Shown: positions 52,449 through 63,125 of the stretch, one piece after another
Layout of the letters: each line of letters opens with the position of its first letter
Numbering within the stretch: the first letter of the stretch is position 1
NCBI RefSeq assembly: GCF_021310995.1
Contig: NZ_CP054151.1
Location: 124,001 to 188,000 of the forward strand
Source of the DNA: Agrobacterium vaccinii
GTDB lineage: Bacteria > Pseudomonadota > Alphaproteobacteria > Rhizobiales > Rhizobiaceae
Length of the DNA: 64,000 bases
Direction: 5' to 3'
Program-made: the position numbers and the translations under genes
Notes under the pieces: generated by a model
What the model saw: the letters and a program-made list of their open reading frames with translations, nothing else
Databases searched by the model: none
What the model was told of the DNA's origin: nothing

Positions 52449-53909
52449 ATGACGGAGTTCGATACCGTAATCCATGGCGGACGCATCGCCACAGCATCCG
52501 ATGTCTTCGAAGCCGATATCGGCATCATCGACGGCCGCATCGCCGCAATCAGCGAGAAGATCTGTGGCGGCGAGCGGCGCATCGATGCGACCGGCAAGCT
52601 GGTGGTTCCCGGCGGCATCGAAGCGCATGCGCATATCGCCCAGGAGAGTTCGAGCGGCCTGATGTCCGCTGACGACTATTATTCGGGCTCTGTCTCCGCA
52701 GCCTTTGGTGGGAATTCGTCCTTCATTCCTTTTGCAGCACAGCATCGCGGCCAGTCGATTGCCGATGTCATCGCCACCTATGACACCCGCGCGGCGCCGC
52801 AATCGGTGCTCGATTACTCCTACCACCTTATCATTTCCGATCCCTCCGACGCTGTTCTGGAAGAACTGCCGGGCGTCTTTGCCCGCGGTATCACCTCCTT
52901 CAAAGTCTTCATGACCTATGACTTGATGAAAATCGGCGATGGCGGCATGCTTGACATTCTCACAGTCGCGAAAACCCATGGTGCGCTCACCATGGTCCAT
53001 GCCGAAAACAATGACATGGTCAAATGGATGAACAAGCGGTTGGCAGCGGCCAGCCTTTCGACACCGAGATATCATGCCATCAGCCGTCCGGAACTGGCGG
53101 AAGAGGAAGCGATCAACCGCGCCGTCTCGCTGGCAAAATTGGTCGATGCCGCACTCTTTATCGTCCATGTCTCAACGGCTGGCGGTGCCGCCCTTGTCCA
53201 GCGTGAAAAGCTTGCCGGCACGAAACTGTTTGCCGAGACCTGCCCGCAATATCTGGCTTTGACCCGTAAAGACCTCGATCGCCCGGGCATGGAAGGCGCA
53301 AAATATATCTGCTCGCCGCCGGTTCGCGATGCGGAAACGCAGGCAGCACTCTGGAGGCACGTACAGTCCGGCACGTTCGATAGCGTGTCCTCCGACCACG
53401 CGCCTTATCGCATGGATGCATCGGGCAAGTTTGCCAATGGTGCACACGCACCCTATCCGAAGATTTCGAGCGGCATGCCCGGCATCGCCATGCGCCTGCC
53501 CTATCTGTTCTCCGAGGGTGTCGCAAAGGGGCGCATCACGCTCCAGCAATTCGTCGCTCTTTCGAGCACCAACGCGGCCAAGACGTTTGGCGTGCCGAGG
53601 AAAGGTGCGATCGCGCCCGGATATGACGCCGACATTGCCATATGGGATCCGGAAGCCCGTCGCACAGCAACGCTTGCCCACCAACATGACAATATGGACT
53701 ATACACCCTTCGAGGGCATGGAGATCGAAGGGTGGCCGGTTCTGACCATCAACCGTGGTGATGTCATCGTCGAGAACGGAGAACTGAAGGCAATGCGCGG
53801 TCGTGGACGCTTCATCGCCCGCAATCCCGTCGATCTGACGGGCAAGCCCGGTCATCGCGCCAAAGAGCTTGATCCGGCGCAGAATTTCGGTGCGGTGATT
53901 GCACCATGA
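52449..53909 (+). CDS. D-hydantoinase / dihydropyrimidinase
   Basis: A 486-residue amidohydrolase that opens 5-substituted hydantoins or dihydropyrimidines to N-carbamoyl acids. All metal-site residues are visible: H60 and H62 (EAHAHIAQ), Lys152 (ITSFKVFMTYD, the expected carboxylated Lys), H184 (MVHAENND), H240 (FIVHVSTAGG) and D316 (SSDHAPY). The start at 52449 has GAGGA eight bases upstream; a GTG overlapping the previous stop is rejected. Its stop overlaps the racemase start. Unlike the amidohydrolase at 30577-31944 it keeps the full H-x-H motif. Confidence 0.93.
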   Translation: MTEFDTVIHGGRIATASDVFEADIGIIDGRIAAISEKICGGERRIDATGKLVVPGGIEAHAHIAQESSSGLMSADDYYSGSVSAAFGGNSSFIPFAAQHRGQSIADVIATYDTRAAPQSVLDYSYHLIISDPSDAVLEELPGVFARGITSFKVFMTYDLMKIGDGGMLDILTVAKTHGALTMVHAENNDMVKWMNKRLAAASLSTPRYHAISRPELAEEEAINRAVSLAKLVDAALFIVHVSTAGGAALVQREKLAGTKLFAETCPQYLALTRKDLDRPGMEGAKYICSPPVRDAETQAALWRHVQSGTFDSVSSDHAPYRMDASGKFANGAHAPYPKISSGMPGIAMRLPYLFSEGVAKGRITLQQFVALSSTNAAKTFGVPRKGAIAPGYDADIAIWDPEARRTATLAHQHDNMDYTPFEGMEIEGWPVLTINRGDVIVENGELKAMRGRGRFIARNPVDLTGKPGHRAKELDPAQNFGAVIAP

Positions 53910-54574
53910 ACACGATTGGACCAATCCTCGTCATCAATCCGAACAGTTCGGAAAGCGTCACCGAAGGCCTGCGTGAGGCGGTTGCCGGCATGCAGTTTCC
54001 CGGCGGCCCTATGATAGAATGCGTCACCATCAAGGACGGGCCGCCCGGCGTCGTCACCCAGCGCCATGTCGATGAGGCTTCGCTTCGCACGGCAGACCTG
54101 ATCGAAAGCCGGTCGGATGCTTCGGCCTATGTGCTTGCCTGTTATTCGCAGCCCGGCCTCGATCTCGCGCGCTCGATCACGACCAAGCCCGTCTATGGCA
54201 TTCAGGATGCCGGAGTTTTGACTGCGCTGGCGCTGGCCGACCTTTTTGGCGTCATTGCCGTTGCAGAAGGCTCCATCGCGCGCCATCTCCGCAATCTTCG
54301 CCGCCTCGGTGTCGATGGCAGGCTTGCGGGCGAGGTCGCACTCGAGGGTTCGATCAGCGTCGCGGAAAGCGGGCATGGAGACAAGAGCTTTGCGGCACTG
54401 CTGAAGGCCGGCGCACAACTGCGGCGGATGGGTGCCGGAGCCGTCGTGCTCGGCTGCGCTGGGATGTCCGGCCACCGCAGCAGGCTGGAAAAAGAGCTTG
54501 AGATCCGCATTATTGACCCGACACAGGCGGCCGTCGCCATGGCGCTCGGCGCGCTTTTGACCATACAGCCATGA
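53906..54574 (+). CDS. Hydantoin/Asp/Glu racemase family protein
   Basis: A 222-residue two-cysteine racemase. ILVINPNSSESV opens it, with C79 (YVLACYSQPG) and C184 (VVLGCAGMSG) as the catalytic pair. It would equilibrate L- and D-5-substituted hydantoins, so the D-specific hydantoinase and carbamoylase can use racemic substrate. It overlaps the hydantoinase stop and the LysR start. It is clearly related to 29918-30580 but not a close copy. Confidence 0.9.
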   Translation: MNTIGPILVINPNSSESVTEGLREAVAGMQFPGGPMIECVTIKDGPPGVVTQRHVDEASLRTADLIESRSDASAYVLACYSQPGLDLARSITTKPVYGIQDAGVLTALALADLFGVIAVAEGSIARHLRNLRRLGVDGRLAGEVALEGSISVAESGHGDKSFAALLKAGAQLRRMGAGAVVLGCAGMSGHRSRLEKELEIRIIDPTQAAVAMALGALLTIQP

Positions 54575-55485
54575 CCGAGAACGAGCAAAAGCCGGATATC
54601 TCGCTGCGCCTCCTCGAAATCTTCGGTGCGATGATGCGTTGCGAGACAACCGTCGAGGCCGCCGAGCAGCTCGGTATCTCCCAGCCCGCAGTGTCGAACG
54701 GCATCCGTCAACTCGAAAACCAGCTCGGGGTAACGCTGTTTGAACGCCTGCATCGGCGTCTCGAGCCGACCGAGGAAGCACTGCTTCTTTTCGAGGAAGT
54801 TCGCCCAGTTTTTAGCATGTTGCGTAATTTCTCTGCCCGCGCGCGCGCTATCAGACATGGTACATCTGGCCGATTGCGGGTCATATCGACGCCACCGCTC
54901 GGAAATACAGTCGCGCCCTTGGCGCTCGCCCGGTTCCTAAAGGATCGACCTGATGTTTCCGTTGCCTATGACGTACGTCGCCTCGAACATGTCATCGACG
55001 CGGTCCAGAGCGGCGCTGCAGATATCGGGCTCGCGGTTGCACTAGAACGTCATCCCTCCGTCAATGTTGAGGTTTTGGCCCGAACACATATGGTGGCTTT
55101 AGTACCCTATGGGCACGAAGTTGCGACGAGGCAGGAGGTAACCGTCGCAGATCTGGCGACACATGGCTTTATCGGCTTGGAGATCGAATCGCGCATGGGC
55201 CAGATGCTGCGAGACGCTTTCGAACGCGACGGTATCGCCTATGAGCCGCGGGTTGAGGTCCGCTATTGCGCAACAGCCGCGGTGCTCGCTGGCGTGGGAG
55301 TAGGAGCGGCGGTCGTGGACGCCTACAGCGCCGCTTACCAGTCTTCCACGGGATTGGTGCAGTTGCCCTTCCAGCCACCATGCGAAATCCCTGCTGTTTT
55401 GATCACCCGAAAGGGTATTCCGCGCTCACGTCTGTTGCACGGCTTCATCGCAGAATTGAAGAGAGCAGTCTCCTATGTGCTTTGA
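54571..55485 (+). CDS. LysR-family transcriptional regulator
   Basis: A 304-residue regulator. The N-terminal helix-turn-helix runs about 10-65 (FGAMMRCETTVEAAEQLGISQPAVSNGIRQLENQLGVTLFER), followed by the effector-binding domain. It is co-transcribed at the end of the hydantoin operon by a four-base overlap, an unusual place for LysR genes, which are more often divergent. It may control this operon through the region before 48380, but no T-N11-A site was confirmed. Confidence 0.88.
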   Translation: MTENEQKPDISLRLLEIFGAMMRCETTVEAAEQLGISQPAVSNGIRQLENQLGVTLFERLHRRLEPTEEALLLFEEVRPVFSMLRNFSARARAIRHGTSGRLRVISTPPLGNTVAPLALARFLKDRPDVSVAYDVRRLEHVIDAVQSGAADIGLAVALERHPSVNVEVLARTHMVALVPYGHEVATRQEVTVADLATHGFIGLEIESRMGQMLRDAFERDGIAYEPRVEVRYCATAAVLAGVGVGAAVVDAYSAAYQSSTGLVQLPFQPPCEIPAVLITRKGIPRSRLLHGFIAELKRAVSYVL

Positions 55486-55639
55486 GTTGCGCCATGGAAG
55501 AAGCTGTGACGTCAGGAACCAATAGTTTGATTGGTGCCGAAATGAAATCCTGACAGGTGCCGGCGTCGACTATATCTTTAAACAGCACTCACCCTCCGAT
55601 CGTGGGGCGACCAAACCTGTCGGCTGGAGCAGGGCGTTC

Positions 55640-56365
55640 ATGGATTTAGCTCGTGAACTCGCGCGACCGCCAGCCGAGCGAACCCCTCACGAAGCCCTCG
55701 TCAAAACGAACCGCTTCTGCCCAGGCCGACCTATGGCTATCGGCAGATCCTCGCGCTCTCAATCGCGAAAGGCGAGCCGCCGATAAGTCTGTCGTCAACG
55801 CCAAAGGGGTTAATCGCATTATGGGCAAACACGCGATTTTGCTGGAGAAACGTACGGCCAGTCGCCAGGGCCGCCTCACGACGGCAAGGTCATGCGTTCT
55901 AATCTGCGCTGGTGCTAGGATGAGCTGGAGTTCACCTGCTGGAATGGCGAGGTCATTCGTTTCGCCTTCATCATCGACGCCTTCGACCGCGAGATCATCG
56001 CCTGGACGGCGGTCGCGAATGCAGGCATCTCCGGCTCAGACGTACGCAACATGATACTGGAGGCGGTGAAAAGACGCTTCAGCGCAACCCGAGCCCCACA
56101 TGCAATCGAGCATCTGTCGGATAATGGTTCGGCTTATACTGCGAGGGATACGAGGCTGTTGCTCAGGCGCTCAATCTGACGCCCTGCTTCACGCCGGTAG
56201 CTAGCCCCGTCGAATGGTATGTGGCGTTCATCAAGACCCAGAAGCGAGACTACATCCGCATATTAGCTCTAACAAACGCCGAGATAGCGCTCCGGCTCCT
56301 TGACGGATAGATCGAGGACTATAACGAAATCCATCACCATTCCGCGATCAAGATGGCCCCCTAGC
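55640..56365 (+). pseudogene. Decayed IS3-family (IS2-type) transposase OrfB
   Basis: Fragments of an IS2-type OrfB integrase can be followed through changing frames: TYGYRQI around 55733, NAKGVNRIMGKHAILLEKRT near 55798-55860, then HDGKV-RSNLRW up to an in-frame TAG at 55916-55918. Beyond it comes FDREIIAWTAV-AGISGSDVRNMILEAVKRRF, HLSDNGSAYTARDTR and finally remnants of the SNGM / KRDYIRI region near 56205-56260. The DDE core is thus present but interrupted by a stop and frameshifts. No terminal inverted repeats or target duplications were found. The flanks 55486-55639 and 56366-56557 show no gene. Confidence 0.85.
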
Positions 56366-56557
56366 AGGCCGTTTTAGCACCTCCGGCACCCCATTTTGAC
56401 ATCTCAGACATCTCAATAGTCAGCCACTGGAAGGTTCATGGCAGCGACCTGTTCCACATTACGATGCGGATGGACAAGCCGCCCCCACATCAATCGCGCC
56501 TGAACCGCTGCGGATTCGTCAGCCGCAGCGGCCAGTTTGTCGTTCGGCTTTCCCGAA

Positions 56558-57649
56558 TTACGCTGTTCTGTAGCGTTCCAGCCAGTGAGCATACGGCGCA
56601 GGTAGCGTCCACGACGGCCTATCGATACCGAGTTCGAGCGCCGCTTTGTATGGCCAATGGTTGTTGGCAAGCAACGGACGACCGAGCGAAACCATATCGA
56701 TGACATCATCTGCGATCAGTGCATCAGCCTGTTTTGCTTCGCTGATGAACCAGCTCGTGGTGGCTGGAAGTCCGGCCTCGCGTCGTACCCGCTGGGCTAC
56801 AGGCGCCATGAAAGCTGGACCCCAGGGGATATTGGCGGTCGGCGTGGAAAATCCGATGCTGACATCGATAATGTCGAGGCCGCCAGCCTTGAAGCGGCGA
56901 ACCATCTCGATTCCGTCTTCAAGGTCATCAGAACCATCGAATTCAGTCACGCCAAAACGGGCGGCAAGTGGCAGGTTTTCAGGCCAGACATCACGAACGG
57001 CAGCCAGTGTTTCGAGCAGAAACCTTGCACGCCCGTCAAAGTCGCCGCCGTAGTTGTCCGTGCGCTTGTTAGACCAGGTCGAGAAGAAGCTTTGGCCAAG
57101 ATAACCATGTGCGAAGTGAAGCTCAAGCCATTCAAAACCAGCGGCAAGCGCCCGCTTCGCAGCAGCGACGAAGTCTGCTTTGATCCGTTCGATATCGGCA
57201 ATCGTCATGGCTTGCGGCACCTTGCCGAGGTTTGCACCGAAGGCAATGGCAGACGGCGCAAATGTTTGCCAGCCACGCGGATCGGACTCTGGGATATGGT
57301 CGTCGCCTTCCCATGGACGGTTGGCGCTGGCTTTGCGGCCAGCATGCCCGATCTGAATTCCAGGGACGGCACCGGCGGCCTTGATCAAACTCACGGCCTG
57401 TTTCCAAGGCTCGATCTGTTCATCGCTCCAGATGCCGGCGCATCCGGGCGTGATACGGCCTTCGGGCGACACAGCCGTCGCCTCTGCAATCACCAAGCCC
57501 GCTCCGCCACGCGCAAGCCCGGCCAAATGGACATGATGCCAGTCATTGATAACGCCGTCTTCTGCCGAGTACTGGCACATCGGCGAGACCACGATGCGGT
57601 TTCGCAGCGTTATGTCTTTGAGTGTGAATGGGGTAAATAGAGATGACAT
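56558..57649 (-). CDS. Old-yellow-enzyme family NADH:flavin oxidoreductase (XenA/YqjM type)
   Basis: A 363-residue FMN enzyme that reduces activated C=C bonds or nitro compounds with NAD(P)H. MCQYSAEDG holds C25 and Y27, the redox-tuning Cys and Tyr of the thermophilic-like subclass. LELHFAHGYLGQSFFS provides the His-His substrate pair (H178, H181), and VSLGRPLLANNHWP lies near the C-terminus. GGAG precedes the ATG. It is divergent from an ArsR-type repressor across a perfect palindrome, suggesting induction by reactive electrophiles. Confidence 0.92.
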   Translation of the reverse strand: MSSLFTPFTLKDITLRNRIVVSPMCQYSAEDGVINDWHHVHLAGLARGGAGLVIAEATAVSPEGRITPGCAGIWSDEQIEPWKQAVSLIKAAGAVPGIQIGHAGRKASANRPWEGDDHIPESDPRGWQTFAPSAIAFGANLGKVPQAMTIADIERIKADFVAAAKRALAAGFEWLELHFAHGYLGQSFFSTWSNKRTDNYGGDFDGRARFLLETLAAVRDVWPENLPLAARFGVTEFDGSDDLEDGIEMVRRFKAGGLDIIDVSIGFSTPTANIPWGPAFMAPVAQRVRREAGLPATTSWFISEAKQADALIADDVIDMVSLGRPLLANNHWPYKAALELGIDRPSWTLPAPYAHWLERYRTA

Positions 57650-57678
57650 GGAAGCTCCAACTGATAATTAGCAATCCC

Positions 57679-57731
57679 CATATAAAACTTCGATAGTTCG
57701 ATTACAATCGAACTTTCAAATAAGATATTAT
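57679..57731. promoter_or_regulatory. Divergent promoters sharing a -35 inside a perfect operator palindrome
   Basis: AGTTCGATT-AC-AATCGAACT at 57695-57714 is a perfect 9-base inverted repeat. At its centre, 57702-57707 reads TTACAA on plus and TTGTAA on minus, each a fair -35. Plus has TATTAT 18 bases on (57726-57731) toward the ArsR gene, and minus has TATATG (57679-57684) 17 bases on toward the flavin enzyme. One bound repressor would block both. Confidence 0.7.
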
Positions 57732-57748
57732 GATGCTAGGGATGGCCC

Positions 57749-58060
57749 ATGCGCGCCATTCCACATCCCGCCCTGAAAGACGTCACTCTCACTCAGGTGC
57801 TCTATGCCCTCAGCGATCCAGTCCGGCTGGGCGTCGTGAGACAACTTTCACATGAGGGGCAGTCCACATGTTCTGCACTGGATGGCGGACGGCCAAAGTC
57901 CAGTATGTCCCACCACTTCAAGGTTTTGAGAGAGGGCGGTCTGGTTTTCACCCGTACGGACGGACCAGCACACTTGAATGAGCTGCGTCGCGAAGAGATC
58001 AATGAGCGGTTTCCGGGGCTACTCGATGCCGTATTGGCCGCATCGGACGAACGGGGCTGA
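57749..58060 (+). CDS. ArsR-family winged-helix regulator
   Basis: A 103-residue winged-helix repressor-like protein. LTQVLYALSDPVRLGVVRQLSHEG begins the domain and the recognition helix is SSMSHHFKVLREGGLV. It lacks the metal-binding ELCVCDL motif of metal sensors and contains only one cysteine, C41 (QSTCSALD), which is placed at the start of the recognition segment and could be a redox or electrophile sensor. AGGGATGG precedes the ATG. It likely represses the adjacent flavin oxidoreductase and itself. Confidence 0.88.
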   Translation: MRAIPHPALKDVTLTQVLYALSDPVRLGVVRQLSHEGQSTCSALDGGRPKSSMSHHFKVLREGGLVFTRTDGPAHLNELRREEINERFPGLLDAVLAASDERG

Positions 58061-58166
58061 TGGCAGCATACTTGATCCGCGCTGTCGAGGATCGCTGCCC
58101 CGGCAGGCGAGCAATTCAAAAGCCAAACGATGGTGGATCGGGTGATGATGCTCAGAGAAACTACTG

Positions 58167-58391
58167 TTAATTCGGCAAGTTTTTCAGCATCAGCAGCCGA
58201 TTTCCGGGCGTGTAAGCGATGATCTTTTCCTGCTCCAGCGCATTCAGGACAGTCAAGATCTCGTCCTGCGAAAAGCCATCAGCCTTCATCGGGGTGAAGA
58301 TATTGTTCAAACTGATCGATACCTCAGGTGCTGCCTTGAGGGCACGCAGACGTCCTATCAGGGCCACTTCTATTTCTGAGAATCTGCTCAT
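58167..58391 (-). CDS. Small protein of unknown function (74 residues)
   Basis: A 74-residue soluble protein with no family recognised. It starts MSRFSEIEVALIGRLRALK and has two predicted helices with a small strand pair near the C-terminus (KIIAYTPGNRLLML), a layout that could form a winged-helix-like unit. AAGG lies five bases before the ATG at 58391. It stands alone between the ArsR gene and the sugar-acid operon. The codon use and ribosome site argue that it is real. Confidence 0.6.
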   Translation of the reverse strand: MSRFSEIEVALIGRLRALKAAPEVSISLNNIFTPMKADGFSQDEILTVLNALEQEKIIAYTPGNRLLMLKNLPN

Positions 58392-58517
58392 GTCGGCCTT
58401 ATAAGCGTTTTTCCCTCAACTTGTCTCCACTGATTGCGCAGCGGTCACGCCAGCGTCCTTTCATCGAACGCTGGAGGAGCGGCAGGCCTGCTGCCGGAGT
58501 GGGACTGATGAGCTCCA

Positions 58518-59228
58518 CTATCTGCCGTTTGCCTTTCGCCAAGCAGCAAACATTTCGAGATTTTTTTCGTCGGTCGCGGGGTATAGGCCGATGATCGTGT
58601 GTCCGTCCTTGACCCTCCCGATGACGAAATCTTCGTAAGCCGTCATCTCCACTGCCTCGTCGGCCACCTCATCGGCAATTTCTGCCGGTATGATGATGAC
58701 GCTGTCGTCGTCACCGACAACGATATCTCCCGGAAACACCGCCACATCGCCGCAGCCGATTGGCACATTGATATCGATCGCTTCGTGCAAGGTCAGATTC
58801 GTCGGGCTGGACGGGCGGTTGTGGTAGGCAGGTATGTCCAGTTCCCCTATGGTCTTTGCATCACGAAAGCCCCCGTCCGTTACCACGCCTGCGCCTCCGC
58901 GCACCATCAGGCGGGTGATCAGAATATCACCAGCGGAAGCAGCGCGCGCATCCTTGCGGCTGTCCATGACGAGCACGTGCCCCTGCGGGCAGGTCTCGAT
59001 GGCATGACGCTGCGGATGTTCCGGGTTGCGGAAGACCGACATCGGATTGCGGTCCTCGCGGGCTGGCATGTAGCGCAATGTGAAGGCCGGGCCAACCATG
59101 TTTCGCCCCTTGGGCAAGACAGGCCGAACATCCTGGATCGTCTGGTTTTTCAGCCCACGCTTGTAGAGCGCCGAGCAGAGTGTTGCGACGGAAACGCCCA
59201 TCAGTTTTTCACGGGTTGCAGGGTTCAT
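58518..59228 (-). CDS. RraA/HMG-aldolase family protein
   Basis: A 236-residue protein of the RraA-like fold (formerly annotated as demethylmenaquinone methyltransferase). Recognisable parts are GPAFTLRYMPA, GHVLVMDSRKDARAASAGDILITRLMVRGGAGVVTDGGFRD and VFPGDIVVGDDDSVIIIPA. Some members are 4-hydroxy-4-methyl-2-oxoglutarate or oxaloacetate-type aldolases/decarboxylases. It is the last gene of a sugar-acid operon, 20 bases after the IlvD/Edd gene, so an aldolase or decarboxylase step on the dehydration product is the best guess. GAGGAG precedes the ATG. Confidence 0.85.
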   Translation of the reverse strand: MNPATREKLMGVSVATLCSALYKRGLKNQTIQDVRPVLPKGRNMVGPAFTLRYMPAREDRNPMSVFRNPEHPQRHAIETCPQGHVLVMDSRKDARAASAGDILITRLMVRGGAGVVTDGGFRDAKTIGELDIPAYHNRPSSPTNLTLHEAIDINVPIGCGDVAVFPGDIVVGDDDSVIIIPAEIADEVADEAVEMTAYEDFVIGRVKDGHTIIGLYPATDEKNLEMFAAWRKANGR

Positions 59229-59248
59229 TTGTCTCTCCTCACGAATGC

Positions 59249-60985
<1,737 letters not shown>

Positions 60986-61033
60986 TCCAAACTCCTGCGC
61001 CGGTGGGCGCTTCTGCGGGATCGAGCCGATCCA

Positions 61034-62533
61034 TTATTCGGTGAAAGCCTCTTCGCGTTTGCGGCTGATACTTGGCGAAAGCACGAGCGCCAGAACGACG
61101 ACGGCGAAAATCAGCAGCGACAGACTGAGAGGACTGCGCAGGAAGATCGAAGGATCGCCCTGGCTGATCAGCATGGCGCGGCGCAAATTCTCTTCCAGCA
61201 TCGGTCCCAGAATGAAGCCCAGAAGAAGCGGCGCTGGTTCGAACCGCATCTTCGAGAGCGCAAAGCCGATGACGCTGAATCCTGCCATGACAAACACATC
61301 GAAGACGCTGTTGTTGATGCTGTAGGCACCGATGCAGCAAAAGCCGATGATCGCCGGAAAGAGAAGATGGTAGGGGACGGTCAGCATTCTAACCCACAGC
61401 CCGATCAGCGGCAGGTTGAGGATCACCAGCATCAGATTGCCAGACCACATCGAGACGATCATGCCCCAGAATAGTTTTGGCTCGTCCGAGATAACATTCG
61501 GGCCGGGGGTAATGCCCTGAATGATCATCGCCCCCACCATGAGTGCCATGACCGGATTGCCGGGAATGCCGAGTGTTAGCATCGGAATGAATGAGGTCTG
61601 CGCTCCGGCATTGTTGGCCGATTCCGGTGCGGCAACGCCTTCTATCGCTCCCTTGCCGAACTCGGCGCGGTTGGGCGACACGCGCTTTTCCAATGCATAG
61701 GAGGCAAAAGAGGCCAGCATGGCTCCGCCACCTGGCAGCACACCGAGAAAGGAGCCAAGTGCTGTCCCGCGCAGGACGGGTGCGATGATCCGTTTGAAAT
61801 CCTCTTTGGTCAGCATCAATCCGGTCACTTTCTTGACGCCGACCGATCGCTCCTGCTCATTTTCCAGATTGCGCAGTATCTCGCAGATGCCGAAAATACC
61901 CATGCTGACGGCGACGAAATTCAGCCCATCATAGAGTTCGGGAATGCCGAAGACATAGCGCGGCGTACCACTCTCGACGTCCGTGCCGATGGTCCCGAGG
62001 ATCAAGCCGAACACGATCATCGCGAAAGCTTTCAGCAGCGAACCACTGGCCAGTGCAACCGACGCAACGAGACCGAGAACCATCAGTGAAAAATACTCGG
62101 CTGGCCCAAAATTGAGCGCGACGGCGGCAAGCGGAGGTGCTGCAACCGCAAGCAGAATGGTCGCCACGGTTCCAGCAAAGAAGGAGCCCAGCGCCGCAGT
62201 CGCAAGTGCGGCGCCTGCCCGGCCATTGCGCGCCATCTGATACCCGTCGATCGCAGTGACGACGGAGGAGCTTTCACCCGGAAGATTGATGAGAACGGCG
62301 GTGGTAGAGCCGCCATATTGCGCGCCGTAAAAGATACCGGCCAGCATGATGAGAGCCGATTCAGGCGGCAGGCCGAAGGTAATCGGCAAAAGCATGGCGA
62401 TGGTCGCCGTCGGTCCGAGCCCAGGCAGCACGCCGATGGCGGTGCCAAGCAGACAGCCGATGAAACCATACATAAGGTTCATCGGCATGAAAGCGGTCGA
62501 GGCACCGAGCCAGAGGTTAGAGAAGATATCCAT
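61034..62533 (-). CDS. tctA: Tripartite tricarboxylate transporter large permease (TctA)
   Basis: A 499-residue membrane protein. The GTAIGVLPGLGPTATIAMLLP signature, the repeated LTLGIPGNPVMALMVGAM segment, and about twelve hydrophobic helices identify TctA. GALIGxTPGxxP-type patterns also occur around GVLPGGGAMLASFASY. The ATG at 62533 is chosen over a TTG two codons earlier. It forms the channel with TctB and uses the extracytoplasmic TctC encoded next. Substrate is a carboxylic acid; a sugar acid fits the dehydratase downstream. Confidence 0.9.
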   Translation of the reverse strand: MDIFSNLWLGASTAFMPMNLMYGFIGCLLGTAIGVLPGLGPTATIAMLLPITFGLPPESALIMLAGIFYGAQYGGSTTAVLINLPGESSSVVTAIDGYQMARNGRAGAALATAALGSFFAGTVATILLAVAAPPLAAVALNFGPAEYFSLMVLGLVASVALASGSLLKAFAMIVFGLILGTIGTDVESGTPRYVFGIPELYDGLNFVAVSMGIFGICEILRNLENEQERSVGVKKVTGLMLTKEDFKRIIAPVLRGTALGSFLGVLPGGGAMLASFASYALEKRVSPNRAEFGKGAIEGVAAPESANNAGAQTSFIPMLTLGIPGNPVMALMVGAMIIQGITPGPNVISDEPKLFWGMIVSMWSGNLMLVILNLPLIGLWVRMLTVPYHLLFPAIIGFCCIGAYSINNSVFDVFVMAGFSVIGFALSKMRFEPAPLLLGFILGPMLEENLRRAMLISQGDPSIFLRSPLSLSLLIFAVVVLALVLSPSISRKREEAFTE

Positions 62534-62584
62534 ATGCAATCCAATCCGGTTTCGTCAGCTGGCCGAAAGGCTCTGGAAGCGACC

Positions 62585-63064
62585 TCAGCCGAGTTCGCCG
62601 ATGAACGGCATCCAGGGACCGAAGGCTGCGACGGGAAGCGAGAGGAGCTTTGTGAACAACAGAACGGAGCAACCAGCGAGGAAAAGCCCAAGCAGGATGG
62701 AATGGCGCCAATTCGCATATCTGCTCGCAGTGGCAACGCCGAAGATCAGCAACAGCATGGTGGGCGCAAGACCCAGCCCCGAAAGCAGCAGGCCGAAGAC
62801 GATCGGTGCTGCGATCACAAGGCTGGAAGCCTTCCAGTTCCAGACTTCAGGCTCGTCGTCCTCAGCATCGACCATCAATGATTGAACGATGATCAGCCCA
62901 CCGATCACCACAAGTATGAGGCTGAGCATGATCGGGAAATAGCCTGGGCCCATCTGGAAGGAGTTTCCAACTTCCAACTCTTGACCGAACCAGATAAACA
63001 CCAGTCCGACGCAGATCATCATCACTCCGCCGACAAAGTCGCGGCTGTTTCTAATTCTCAGCAT
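62585..63064 (-). CDS. tctB: Tripartite tricarboxylate transporter small permease (TctB)
   Basis: A 159-residue membrane protein with four hydrophobic helices (about residues 10-28, 43-62, 82-115 and 122-155) and the MGPGYFPIMLSLILVVIGGLI stretch characteristic of the family. It stands between the binding protein and TctA genes, the usual order. A cytoplasmic acidic loop (DAEDDEPEVWNWK) separates helices two and three. The ribosome site is weak. Confidence 0.88.
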   Translation of the reverse strand: MLRIRNSRDFVGGVMMICVGLVFIWFGQELEVGNSFQMGPGYFPIMLSLILVVIGGLIIVQSLMVDAEDDEPEVWNWKASSLVIAAPIVFGLLLSGLGLAPTMLLLIFGVATASRYANWRHSILLGLFLAGCSVLLFTKLLSLPVAAFGPWMPFIGELG

Positions 63065-63125
63065 GTCTTGACACTCGCAGATGACAGGAGAGGCCGGTCA
63101 GGGGTTAACCGACCGGCCAGTTGCC

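Noticed and set aside
56413-56557. Minus-strand frame downstream of the flavin oxidoreductase ending NLPVADY
   Set aside because: It reads partly protein-like, but it continues antisense or out of frame into the known gene, has no start of its own and matches no family I recognise.
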